From NCBI RefSeq assembly GCF_001687335.1, contig NZ_MAGO01000011.1:56312-120311 (forward strand): a stretch of DNA of 64,000 nt. Reading direction: 5' to 3'. This document shows, piece by piece, positions 15,994 to 24,458 of this stretch. A program made the translations under genes and the position numbers. How positions within the stretch are numbered: position 1 is the stretch's first letter; every line of letters begins with the position of its first letter. A model generated the notes under the pieces. That model saw only the letters and a program-made list of their open reading frames with translations. It was not told the DNA's origin and did not search any database. The DNA comes from Dissulfuribacter thermophilus. Lineage in GTDB: Bacteria > Desulfobacterota > Dissulfuribacteria > Dissulfuribacterales > Dissulfuribacteraceae.

Positions 15994-16941
15994 ATGAAAG
16001 GCTTTGGAATTGGATTAATCATTATTGCTTTGTTAATAGGCGCAGTAATTGGTGGGGCATTTTTCATAGTGGATGAGACAAAGCAGGTAATCATAACTCA
16101 ATTTGGAAAACCTGTTGGCAAACCCATCAAAGAACCAGGACTTCACATAAAAATCCCTTTTATCCAACAGGCTAATTACTTTGAAAAAAGGTTTCTGGCA
16201 TGGGACGGAGAACCGAGTCAGGTGCCAACTAAAGACAAACGCTTTATATGGGTTGATACTTATGCCAGATGGCGCATCAAAGATCCCCTACTCTTTTTCC
16301 AGCGTTTGAGAGATGAACGTGGCGCTCAGTCGAGACTTGATGACATCTTAGACGGCGAGACGAGAAATGTCATAGCTAAACACCTCCTCATCGAGCTAGT
16401 ACAGGGCGCTGACAAGAGGATACCAATAGAGGCCATAGAGATTGGAATCGGAAAAGCCAAAACGGCCTTTAGTGAATCTGCCTTTGGTAGAGAAGATCTC
16501 CAAAAGGAAGTACTGCAGGCAGCATCCGAGAGGACAGAAAATCTAGGGATTGAAATATTGGATTTTCGCTTTAAAAGAATCAATTATGTAGAAGAAGTCA
16601 GACGCGAAGTGTATGCCCGCATGATTTCTGAAAGAAAGCGCATTGCCGAACAATACCGCTCTGAGGGTGCTGGAGAGGCTGCAAGGATATCGGGACAAAA
16701 AGAACGAGAACTCAAGGTGATACGTTCAGAGGCATATAAAAAGGCCAAGGAAATTAAGGGTAAGGCAGATAAAGAGGCAGCAAGGATCTATGCACAGGCC
16801 TATAATAAAGATCCTGACTTCTACGCCTTTTTGAGGACTCTTGAGACCTACAGACGGGCCCTAGCCTCCAACACAACTCTTATACTTTCAACGAAGAATG
16901 ATTTTTTGAAGTACTTAAAAACTGGACTTTCAGGAAGGTGA
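15994..16941 (+). CDS. hflC: HflC, SPFH-domain partner of HflK
   Basis: 315 residues. N-terminal signal-anchor helix (residues 4-27, FGIGLIIIALLIGAVIGGAFFI), then the SPFH domain beginning VDETKQVIITQFGKPVGKPI and the HflC-type segments YFEKRFLAWDGEP and TKDKRFIWVDTYARWRI. The helical part (EQYRSEGAGEAARISGQKERE) ends with YRRALASNTTLILSTKNDF, typical of HflC. It forms the HflKC complex with the preceding gene product in the cytoplasmic membrane, with the SPFH parts on the periplasmic side. There are 0 nt between the hflK stop and this ATG, and 1 nt to the following small gene. Confidence 0.93.
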   Translation: MKGFGIGLIIIALLIGAVIGGAFFIVDETKQVIITQFGKPVGKPIKEPGLHIKIPFIQQANYFEKRFLAWDGEPSQVPTKDKRFIWVDTYARWRIKDPLLFFQRLRDERGAQSRLDDILDGETRNVIAKHLLIELVQGADKRIPIEAIEIGIGKAKTAFSESAFGREDLQKEVLQAASERTENLGIEILDFRFKRINYVEEVRREVYARMISERKRIAEQYRSEGAGEAARISGQKERELKVIRSEAYKKAKEIKGKADKEAARIYAQAYNKDPDFYAFLRTLETYRRALASNTTLILSTKNDFLKYLKTGLSGR

Positions 16942-16942
16942 T

Positions 16943-17266
16943 ATGGCAACAAAGATAGATGATATTACAGTTAGATATGAAGATACTGAAGGTAAAGAGA
17001 TCATCCGCGAATTAGACAAAGAAATACTTTCACGTGGCGCCTGGACCACTATCATGTTCTTATATGAAGAATTGGACCCCAAGACAGGAGAATTTAAAGG
17101 CCCAAAGGTAACAATCAGGCGCTACAAAAAGATAAGAGGCGAATTTAGACAACAGAGCAAATTTAATATCTCTAGTGCAAAACAGGCAATGACAATTGCT
17201 AACACCTTAACCAAATGGTTTACTGAGGCTTCTCCTTCTTGTGACAAAACAGACAACGATACTTAG
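16943..17266 (+). CDS. Small conserved-looking protein of unknown function downstream of hflC
   Basis: 107 residues, start 1 nt after the hflC stop with AGGAAGG just upstream, so it belongs to the hflKC transcription unit. It has no signal peptide or membrane helix. The sequence is charged: acidic N-terminus (KIDDITVRYEDTEGKEI), then WTTIMFLYEELDPKTGEFKGP and a basic stretch TIRRYKKIRGEFRQQSKFN. The central part looks like a beta-hairpin-rich domain, but I recognise no family. The last 47 bp overlap the convergent CxxCH gene. A role in membrane protein quality control would be guilt by association only. Confidence 0.75.
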   Translation: MATKIDDITVRYEDTEGKEIIRELDKEILSRGAWTTIMFLYEELDPKTGEFKGPKVTIRRYKKIRGEFRQQSKFNISSAKQAMTIANTLTKWFTEASPSCDKTDNDT

Positions 17267-17513
17267 GGGGATGGTCCTTTGGAAGCGGAGCAATCTTGTC
17301 TTGATCGTGACATGAAGGACAAAACTTTTCCGCTTCCTTCTTCCCCATTGGATAAAATTTTTGATGAATTTCATCATAGGGAAGCTTTTTTGTTGTCTCG
17401 GGTGGTGCCTTAAATAGTACTATTAATATAATGGCGCACACCCCTATAAAAAGTACAGTATATAAATTGCTTCTTTTTTTGCCTTGTTCCGGGTGTATTT
17501 TTTGTTGGTCCAT
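17220..17513 (-). CDS. Small membrane-anchored protein with two CxxCH motifs (possible diheme cytochrome c)
   Basis: 97 residues. The N-terminus is charged (HPEQGKKRSN), followed by one membrane helix (about residues 16-36, YTVLFIGVCAIILIVLF), then a ~60-residue tail that should face the periplasm under the positive-inside rule. The tail holds FCPSCH and RCLFCH, two heme c binding motifs about 20 residues apart, plus extra histidines (DEIHQKF, KDHPPKY) that could be distal ligands. A zinc ribbon of four cysteines is the alternative. I choose the ATG at 17513; the frame extends upstream to 17618 but that part overlaps the divergent kinase gene. Overlaps the previous gene's end by 47 bp. Heme attachment would use the ResB/CcsA system at 52-54 kb. 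Confidence 0.7.
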   Translation of the reverse strand: MDQQKIHPEQGKKRSNLYTVLFIGVCAIILIVLFKAPPETTKKLPYDEIHQKFYPMGKKEAEKFCPSCHDQDKIAPLPKDHPPKYRCLFCHKKEKPQ

Positions 17514-17542
17514 ATCAAAATAAAAGCAAGTTTTTGGTAAAA

Positions 17543-18523
17543 ATGCAAGAACGTATCCCAAACAGTTCAAATAAATCTGGTCAATACCCATATCAAAAAA
17601 TGGCTGCAGATGGTTCACTTAGGCGTTTTTTCCGTGTGCCAGAAAAAGGGCTGATCATCATGCAACCAGCGCCAGGCCCTATGGGAATTCCAGAACAGAT
17701 TAGTTATGCACGGATTTCTAGCCATCTTATGGCCAAGGGCGTTCCCGTTCCCAAACTCATCTCTTTTGACCCTGAGTCTGGAACAATTTGGGTAGAAGAC
17801 CTAGGGACAAGGTCTCTATTCAGTGAGGCAAATACCTATAAATCTTCAGGCCAATCTCTCTTTCCTCTCTATGAGAAGGCAATCACAAGCCTCGTATCAT
17901 TTCAAGTGGATGGACGCGACGGTTTTGATCCAAAATGGTGTTACGATACACCTTCTTACACAGGCCATTTTGCAGCCAAAAGGGAGGCCCTCTATTTTAC
18001 AAGATTTTTTCTCGAAAGATTCATGGGACTCAATCGAAATTCTTCTCTGGAACAAGAGCTCATATCCTTTTCACAATCTATTGACTCATTCAAATATTTG
18101 GACTCTCTTATACACAGAGATTTTCAGTCTAGAAATCTACTTTTAAAGGAAGACAAAATTTTTATTATTGACTTTCAAGGTGCCATGATAGGCCCAATAT
18201 TTTATGATTTGGCAGCACTTTTAAATGATCCATACGTGAATCTTCCTCGACAGCTAAGAGGACAACTCTTTAATTTCTATTTAGATAAGCTGAATGAAAG
18301 AGGCATAGATATTGATCAGAATCAGGCAAAGTATGAATTCAGAATCATGTCTCTCTTTAGACTACTTCAGGTACTTGGAGCCTTTTCCTTTCTTTATTTG
18401 GAGAGAAAACGGTCCTTTTTTAAAGACTATATTCCCACTGCACTGGCTACATTAAAAGATCTCTTGGTCCATGAAGAATTCTTTGATCTCGTAATTCTAA
18501 AAACTACTCTTAGAGCACTATGA
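17543..18523 (+). CDS. AmgK-like sugar kinase (aminoglycoside phosphotransferase fold)
   Basis: 326 residues of the APH/choline kinase fold. Visible are ADGSLRRFFRV (the S/G-rich ATP loop seen in AmgK), the Brenner-type catalytic motif LIHRDFQSRNLLL, and the metal-binding IIDFQGAMIGPIFYDLAALL. This pattern fits COG3178 proteins such as AmgK, the anomeric kinase that phosphorylates N-acetylmuramate/N-acetylglucosamine in cell-wall recycling. A MurU-like partner is at 54501. A TTG in frame at 17534 is an alternative start; neither start has a clear ribosome binding site. Only 29 bp separate it from the divergent CxxCH gene. It overlaps the AsmA-like gene by 4 nt (ATGA). Confidence 0.8.
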   Translation: MQERIPNSSNKSGQYPYQKMAADGSLRRFFRVPEKGLIIMQPAPGPMGIPEQISYARISSHLMAKGVPVPKLISFDPESGTIWVEDLGTRSLFSEANTYKSSGQSLFPLYEKAITSLVSFQVDGRDGFDPKWCYDTPSYTGHFAAKREALYFTRFFLERFMGLNRNSSLEQELISFSQSIDSFKYLDSLIHRDFQSRNLLLKEDKIFIIDFQGAMIGPIFYDLAALLNDPYVNLPRQLRGQLFNFYLDKLNERGIDIDQNQAKYEFRIMSLFRLLQVLGAFSFLYLERKRSFFKDYIPTALATLKDLLVHEEFFDLVILKTTLRAL

Positions 18524-21500
18524 AGTTGAAAAGTTTTCTCAGAATTTCTCTAATAACTCTTGTATTCGTTATAGTCCTACTAGTATCGGCACTTATAGCC
18601 CTACCCTATCTATTAAATAATCAGTCAGTCAAATCTAAACTCGAGCAGATTCTATCGAATAAGGCCAATGCCGAAATAAGTTTCGATAATATTGAGCTTT
18701 CATACCTTCCTTCTCTAAATTTTCTCATTCATGATCTCAAACTCCAAAAAGGATCATTTTTTGCTAAAGCCAATAGTGTAAAGGTCTTTCCAAATCTTTT
18801 GGGGATTATCCATAAAGACGATCCAAATCTCATAGGAGCAGTTACCTTTAAAAAGCTCAAGATCCAACACCACTACGATATAAAAGAAGGAAAAATCAAA
18901 TTTGTCCATGAAAAGATCCTGTTTTCCACCACTTGTACCATAAATGGGGAATGCAACTTTTTTGCCCAAGGGATTTTGAATCCAAAGACTGGAGACATAT
19001 CAGGTTCACTAAAAGCCAGGGATAGTTCGATCAAATCCATTGTATCTATCTTTTTGAAAGGGAGTAGCTTTGAAGGAAAACTTCAGTCATTTGAAGCCCA
19101 GTTCAATACCAACTTTAAAACTAAAGACACCTTAAAAATACCCAGCTTTAGCCTCGCTCTCAAAGCTCCAGTCCTTCACGCCTCAGGTAGCATGAACCTT
19201 TCTAGATCAGACAACCAAACCAGGGTTGATATGAACCTAGATTTTAAAACTCCCAATCTCGCCAAAGTGAGATCTTATTTTCTTAAACACCTAGGTAATA
19301 AAAAAGTAGTTAAGGAAATATGCTCTATCGTAAGAGGAGGAGAACTTGAGAGATTAAACATACTATATAAAGGCACAACTGAAGGCTTAAAGCACGTTGA
19401 GAACTATGTAATAACTGCTTCGGCAAAAGACGTCCCAATATACATACCAAAACTGGATCTATCCATTCAAAAGACTACTGGTTCAATCGCAATTAAAAAA
19501 GGCATTCTCACTGGAAAAGGACTATATGCTACTCTTAAGGACACCACGTGCAAAGACGCTTCCATTCGCCTTGATCTCATTGGGACAGACAAGAGACTAT
19601 CCTTTTTAGGAAATTTATCGGCTAGCTCAGAGGACATTGTTTGGGCAGTCAAAAAAATAGTAAAAGAGAAATTTGTCCAAAATTGGGCACAAAAGATACA
19701 GTGGACCAGGGGCCACATGATGGGAACCCTGGCTGTAAATGGCCCCCTTAAAAAGCCAATAGTCGAAGTAAATGCAAGACCAAAAGATATTTCCATAAAA
19801 TTTAAAGGGAAATTTTTGCCATTTTTCGTAAAAAAAGGCCATTTCTACCTGAATACACGTGAAAAAAGGGTATCTTTAAAAGAAATTTCTGGATCATACG
19901 GCGACACCCATTGGGCCAGTCTTTCTACACAAGTGGTATGGGAAAGGCCTGTCCCATTCACTCTGAGGATGAAGGACGCACAAGTCGATTTAAAAGAGGG
20001 TCTTACCTCTATTGAGCACACTTCTTTTAATCGAAAATTAAAAAAAATAGTCAATAATGTGGCAGGCTCACTAGATATTAAAGACCTAATGATAAAAGGG
20101 GACTTTTTAAATCCGCAAAAATTGCACTACACTCTAGTACTAGACGGAGCTGATCTTGAGTTGGATTCTCCTCTTCTACCTCAAAAGGTCAAGATAAACT
20201 CTGCAAGGGGAAAAATTTTTAATAACAACATCAGGCTAAAAGACCTCTCTTTACTATTTGATGACCGAACAAACCTAGACCTGACTCTAAATCTTGTACA
20301 CCAAAAATTTAGTGGTTTTAAAGGACAGATTACAATTTCAGGCACTGTACACAATGGAGTTGGGACGTGGATAATTGGAAAGAATTTTATCCCTGAGGAT
20401 TTTATTCCTCGTCTTCCCATACATTTAAAAGACCTTAAAATCAACTTTGGTAAAAGAGAACCTATTCTAATTTCAGGGGAATTTAGCTCAGTTACCAAAA
20501 AAGGTGAGGCTGTACATGCAGACTTATCCTTTAGAAAAACTCAAAACATCTTGTCTCTTGAAAGATTGATCATAAATGGACCTGCCTCAAATGCAGTACT
20601 CAGACTCGAGGTAAACTCCAAAACAAAAGGAGGGGACCCTGGTAAGCTTGCCTTTTTATTCAAGGGTGTTCTTTCTGGTAAGGACCTCGACGCCTTATTA
20701 AAGGATAACAGGCTTCTTATTGGCAAAATAAAGGGCCGAATAGGCCTTTGCACAGGACACTGTGGGCCAAAGCTAACCGTTCACAAGGCCAGCTATAAAC
20801 AACGAGCCCCAAAAAAATCCTCAGGTGGAGTGCCACAGGACTTCTCACACGTAGTGGACATCAACGGAGACCTATATGTAAAAGACCTATGGTGGCGTTG
20901 GGGAGTTAACAGGCCAATCCTCGTCCAAGAATTGGCGCTAAAGGGCTCTAACAATCACGTAAAAATAAATAAAATGTTGTTTACTGAAGGGAGCATTTCA
21001 GGAAGCGGAAATGGCGTCATAAGCTCCACTAAAAATGGTTTCTCTACAACTTTAACAATCTTTTCAAAAACTATGGACGTAGATGAAATATTATCTCTTT
21101 TTACTAAAAAGAAGCAAAAATTAATGGATATAGATAATAAACCAACTCTGGTTAAGAAAAAAACAAAATTTTTATGGCCAGACGTTATAAATGACATAAA
21201 GATCGATTTTGAGACTCCTGAACTAATTTATAATGACAGGATCTTAAATGATGTACATGGAAATGCAATTCTCTTAAAAGACGGTAAGATAAATATCGAT
21301 ATACTGTCCTCTCTCCTCTGTGGTGTACATGCAGCCTTAGGCTATGAAAAATCTGGTGAAGACTATAATATTCGACTAAACGTATGGACAGAAGAGGACG
21401 AGAAACGACCAGATCTCAAAGATACCCTAGAGTGTCTAGGAGTGCCAGGCGAGGCCCTGAGCGGACCATTTCAGTGTTCTATCACCCTTGAAGGAATGAC

Positions 21501-22029
21501 CGAAAACTGGACAAAAGGTTCATTCATGCTAAAGGCTGGTCCTGGAATAATCAAACATTCCAGCATGTTCTCCAAGATATTCTCTATCCTGAACGTAATA
21601 GATCTATTTTCCAAACAGGGACTCGACAAACTGTTCTCTCGTGAACTGCCCTATTCATACTTGGAGATTGAAGGTCCTATTGAAAACAATAATCTGGTCA
21701 TAAATAGATTGGTATTGAAGGCTGAAGGCCTCAATTTCTATGGAACAGGCAATGTCGCCTTGAACACTTGGGACATCGACCTATATATACTGGTTTCTCC
21801 GTTTAAGGCCATTGATCTCCTCCTTTCAAAAATCCCGATTGTTGGTTATGTAATAGGAGGTAAAAATCGCACCCTAGTAACAGTACCATTGAAGCTCTCT
21901 GGCAGCATTAAAGATCCAGAAGTTGTTCCACTGGATCCAAAGGCCCTCAGTAAAGGTGTGCTAGATATCTTTAAAAATGTTATATCCATACCAATTAGAG
22001 TTATAGTACCTGAAAAAACTCTCAAATAG
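18520..22029 (+). CDS. Large AsmA-family (YhdP/TamB-like) envelope protein
   Basis: 1169 residues. An N-terminal signal-anchor helix (residues ~7-31, ISLITLVFVIVLLVSALIALPYLL) precedes the AsmA-type start (SKLEQILSNKANAEISFDNIELSYLPSLNF), and the rest is an extended beta-rich chain with many alternating hydrophobic segments and repeated DLK/GDL/SGS motifs. The C-terminal ~200 residues match the AsmA-like C-terminal pattern (GPFQCSITLEGM, LYILVSPFKAIDLLLSKIPIVGYVIGG, VPLKLSGSIKDPEVVPLDP). Such proteins form bridge-like grooves thought to carry phospholipids between the two membranes. Translationally coupled to the AmgK-like gene, which suits an envelope role. Exact family member is uncertain. 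Confidence 0.85.
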   Translation: MKLKSFLRISLITLVFVIVLLVSALIALPYLLNNQSVKSKLEQILSNKANAEISFDNIELSYLPSLNFLIHDLKLQKGSFFAKANSVKVFPNLLGIIHKDDPNLIGAVTFKKLKIQHHYDIKEGKIKFVHEKILFSTTCTINGECNFFAQGILNPKTGDISGSLKARDSSIKSIVSIFLKGSSFEGKLQSFEAQFNTNFKTKDTLKIPSFSLALKAPVLHASGSMNLSRSDNQTRVDMNLDFKTPNLAKVRSYFLKHLGNKKVVKEICSIVRGGELERLNILYKGTTEGLKHVENYVITASAKDVPIYIPKLDLSIQKTTGSIAIKKGILTGKGLYATLKDTTCKDASIRLDLIGTDKRLSFLGNLSASSEDIVWAVKKIVKEKFVQNWAQKIQWTRGHMMGTLAVNGPLKKPIVEVNARPKDISIKFKGKFLPFFVKKGHFYLNTREKRVSLKEISGSYGDTHWASLSTQVVWERPVPFTLRMKDAQVDLKEGLTSIEHTSFNRKLKKIVNNVAGSLDIKDLMIKGDFLNPQKLHYTLVLDGADLELDSPLLPQKVKINSARGKIFNNNIRLKDLSLLFDDRTNLDLTLNLVHQKFSGFKGQITISGTVHNGVGTWIIGKNFIPEDFIPRLPIHLKDLKINFGKREPILISGEFSSVTKKGEAVHADLSFRKTQNILSLERLIINGPASNAVLRLEVNSKTKGGDPGKLAFLFKGVLSGKDLDALLKDNRLLIGKIKGRIGLCTGHCGPKLTVHKASYKQRAPKKSSGGVPQDFSHVVDINGDLYVKDLWWRWGVNRPILVQELALKGSNNHVKINKMLFTEGSISGSGNGVISSTKNGFSTTLTIFSKTMDVDEILSLFTKKKQKLMDIDNKPTLVKKKTKFLWPDVINDIKIDFETPELIYNDRILNDVHGNAILLKDGKINIDILSSLLCGVHAALGYEKSGEDYNIRLNVWTEEDEKRPDLKDTLECLGVPGEALSGPFQCSITLEGMTENWTKGSFMLKAGPGIIKHSSMFSKIFSILNVIDLFSKQGLDKLFSRELPYSYLEIEGPIENNNLVINRLVLKAEGLNFYGTGNVALNTWDIDLYILVSPFKAIDLLLSKIPIVGYVIGGKNRTLVTVPLKLSGSIKDPEVVPLDPKALSKGVLDIFKNVISIPIRVIVPEKTLK

Positions 22030-22040
22030 TAATAAACAAA

Positions 22041-22556
22041 ATGGACAGAGGATTTATACACGTTTACACAGGAAATGGAAAAGGCAAAACAACTGCTGCC
22101 CTGGGTCTTGGCATTAGGGCACTTGGTGCTGGTTTAAAGGTATTATTAGTTCAATTTCTAAAAAAAGGTGATTTTAGTGAGATCCGATTTCTGGGTTCTC
22201 AACCGAACATTGAGATAAGACAGTTCGGAACTGGGAAGTTTGTTAAAGGCCGCCCTTCAAAAGAAGATGTAGAAGAGGCAGAAAGAGGCATCAAAGAAAT
22301 AAAGGATCTTTTGAATTCTGGTAAGTTTGATGTAGTCATTCTGGACGAGGCCAACATTGCCGTCAAATATGGCTTAATTGATCTAGAAACAATTATAGAT
22401 TTAATAGAGGCACGTCCAAAGGGGACAGAAATCATTTTAACTGGCAGAGGAGCTGATCCCAAAATCATTGAACTGGCAGATCTTGTAACGGAAATGCAGG
22501 AGATTAAACACTACTTTAAAAAAGGAGTTTATGCGAGAATAGGTATCGAAAAATAA
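22041..22556 (+). CDS. cobO: Cob(I)yrinic acid a,c-diamide adenosyltransferase
   Basis: 171 residues, CobA/CobO/BtuR family. The reversed P-loop VYTGNGKGKTTAALGLGIRA is at residues 8-27, followed by VLLVQFLKKGDFSE, the Walker B-like VVILDEANIAVKYGLI and the C-terminal LTGRGADPKIIELADLVTEM. It moves the adenosyl group of ATP to the cobalt of corrinoids, in de novo synthesis or salvage. Slightly short at the N-terminus compared with E. coli BtuR (196), which has an extra lid helix. No other cob genes are adjacent; a need for B12 fits the corrinoid-linked metabolism of such anaerobes. The start has no strong ribosome binding site. Confidence 0.93.
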   Translation: MDRGFIHVYTGNGKGKTTAALGLGIRALGAGLKVLLVQFLKKGDFSEIRFLGSQPNIEIRQFGTGKFVKGRPSKEDVEEAERGIKEIKDLLNSGKFDVVILDEANIAVKYGLIDLETIIDLIEARPKGTEIILTGRGADPKIIELADLVTEMQEIKHYFKKGVYARIGIEK

Positions 22557-22662
22557 TTTAGACAGACCTGTGAAAAGGTGTTATAAGTTTCACCGTTCGG
22601 GGAGAGGCAGGTATTTAGCCATGCCATACCCGTGATTGGTTATAAAAAGGAGGGTGATAACA

Positions 22663-23958
22663 ATGTGGAATCCTATAGAAAGCGCACCAAGAGAAGAAAT
22701 TACAGCGATACAATCAAAGAGGCTTTGCGAAATGGTGCAGAGGGTTTATCACCTCGTGCCATTTTACAGAGAAAAATTTGATTCTCTAGGCATTAAACCA
22801 GAAGATATAAAAAATGTAGACGACCTAAATAAACTTCCTTTTACAACAAAACAGGATCTGAGAGATCATTATCCCTTTTCCCTCTTTGCCACTCCCATGG
22901 ATCAGGTTGTAAGGATTCACTCCTCGTCTGGAACTACAGGAAAACCTACGGTAGTTGGCTATACAAGAAGAGACATGGACGTCTGGATCGAGGTGATGGC
23001 CCGTACTCTTAAAATGGCTAACATCGGTCCAGGAGATGTCGTGCACAATGCATATGGATACGGCCTCTTCACAGGGGGGCTCGGTTTTCACTATGGCGCA
23101 GAAAAAGTCGGGGCTGCAGTAGTGCCCTCTAGTGGAGGTTTTACTAAACGCCAGTTACTCCTTATGAAGGACTTTCAGGCAACAATACTTTGCGCCACAC
23201 CATCATTTGCTCTTCATCTTGCAGAAGTAGCAAAGGAAGAAGGATATGATCTTAAAAATGACTTTAAGTTAAGGGCTGGCTTCTTTGGTGCAGAACCGGC
23301 ATCCCATGGTCTGAGAAAGGCGATTAGCGAGGCCTGGGGAATTCAATACCATGAGGCCTATGGGCTTTCTGAAATAATTGGTCCTGGAGTCGCTGCCGCT
23401 TGTCCTTATGGTAGGCTCCACATAAATGAAGATCACTTTATTCCCGAAATTATTGATCCTGAAACCCTTGAAGTACTTCCTCCAGGTTCAGAGGGTGAAC
23501 TTGTTTTTACCACTATAACCAAACAGGCCCTCCCAATAGTCAGATATCGTACAAAAGACATTACTACGTTGCACACCGAGCCCTGTAAGTGTGGTAGGAC
23601 CCTCATTACAATGGAAACAGTAAAGGGAAGATCAGATGACATGCTCATAGTAAACGGAGTCAATGTATTCCCATCTCAGGTAGAACATGTGCTGACCAAA
23701 ATAGAGGGGATCACTCCCAATTATGTGATAGTGGTAGAGAAAAAAGGTGTACTCGATAAACTCGAGGTATGGGTTGAGGTTGATGAGCAGATCATTTCAG
23801 GCGGAATAGGCGCCCTTGAAGATCTAAAGACCAAGCTCCAAAACGAAATGCTCAATGAACTCTATATCAACGCAAAGGTTAAACTTGTGGAGCCCAAGAC
23901 CCTGGAAAGAAGCATGGGCAAGGCACAGCGTATAATAGATAAGAGGCCTGAGATATAA
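22663..23958 (+). CDS. paaK: Phenylacetate-CoA ligase (PaaK family)
   Basis: 431 residues, the usual length. The acyl-adenylate motif is [20 protein letters not shown] (residues ~84-103), with the family pattern [42 protein letters not shown] and the C-terminal [20 protein letters not shown]. It activates phenylacetate (or another aryl acid) with ATP and CoA via an acyl-AMP intermediate. Start taken at 22663 with AGGAGG 9 nt upstream; an in-frame TTG at 22636 would add 9 residues. The ACT-domain gene follows after 13 nt, a pairing seen in many anaerobes where PaaK paralogues may serve amino-acid catabolism. Substrate is not certain. Confidence 0.92.
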   Translation: MWNPIESAPREEITAIQSKRLCEMVQRVYHLVPFYREKFDSLGIKPEDIKNVDDLNKLPFTTKQDLRDHYPFSLFATPMDQVVRIHSSSGTTGKPTVVGYTRRDMDVWIEVMARTLKMANIGPGDVVHNAYGYGLFTGGLGFHYGAEKVGAAVVPSSGGFTKRQLLLMKDFQATILCATPSFALHLAEVAKEEGYDLKNDFKLRAGFFGAEPASHGLRKAISEAWGIQYHEAYGLSEIIGPGVAAACPYGRLHINEDHFIPEIIDPETLEVLPPGSEGELVFTTITKQALPIVRYRTKDITTLHTEPCKCGRTLITMETVKGRSDDMLIVNGVNVFPSQVEHVLTKIEGITPNYVIVVEKKGVLDKLEVWVEVDEQIISGGIGALEDLKTKLQNEMLNELYINAKVKLVEPKTLERSMGKAQRIIDKRPEI

Positions 23959-23971
23959 AATAGGAGGGAAT

Positions 23972-24415
23972 ATGAGGGCAAAATATGCAGTAAAACAAAT
24001 CTCTGTCTTTCTTGAAAACAGAAAGGGAAGATTACTTGAAGTCACAGAGGCCTTAAAAGAGGCAAACATAAATATTAGGGCCCTGGCTATGGCAGAATCG
24101 GCGGAATTTGGTATTTTAAGACTGGTAGTCGATAATCCCGAAAAGGCAAAGACAGCACTCTCCAAATGTGGTTTTACAATCAATGAGCAGGATGTATTTG
24201 CAGTTGAGGTAGACGATGAGCCAGGCAGTTTCCATAAGGTTGTCAGGGTATTGGCAGAAGATGATATCAATATTGACTATACTTACGCATTTGTAGGCGA
24301 CAGTCACAAGGCTGTCCTCATATTTAGGGTCCAAGACGAATCTATTGAAAAGGCTCTTGAGGCCCTCTCTCAAAATGGAGTCCAACTTGTAGAACCTATT
24401 TTTTTCTATTCTTAA
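23972..24415 (+). CDS. Tandem ACT-domain protein
   Basis: 147 residues forming two ACT domains: residues 6-70 (QISVFLENRKGRLLEVTEAL, then INIRALAMAES) and 72-140 (VFAVEVDDEPGSFHKVVRVL, then INIDYTYAFVG). Each has the beta-alpha-beta-beta-alpha-beta pattern and the glycine turn that binds an amino-acid ligand. AGGAGGGA lies just before the ATG. Family members encoded next to phenylacetate-CoA ligases are common and thought to sense an amino acid, probably aromatic or branched-chain, but this is inference. No catalytic domain is attached. Confidence 0.9.
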   Translation: MRAKYAVKQISVFLENRKGRLLEVTEALKEANINIRALAMAESAEFGILRLVVDNPEKAKTALSKCGFTINEQDVFAVEVDDEPGSFHKVVRVLAEDDINIDYTYAFVGDSHKAVLIFRVQDESIEKALEALSQNGVQLVEPIFFYS

Positions 24416-24458
24416 TAAGAATAGGTTTATGAATTAAAAATTTAAGGTGAGTGCGGAG

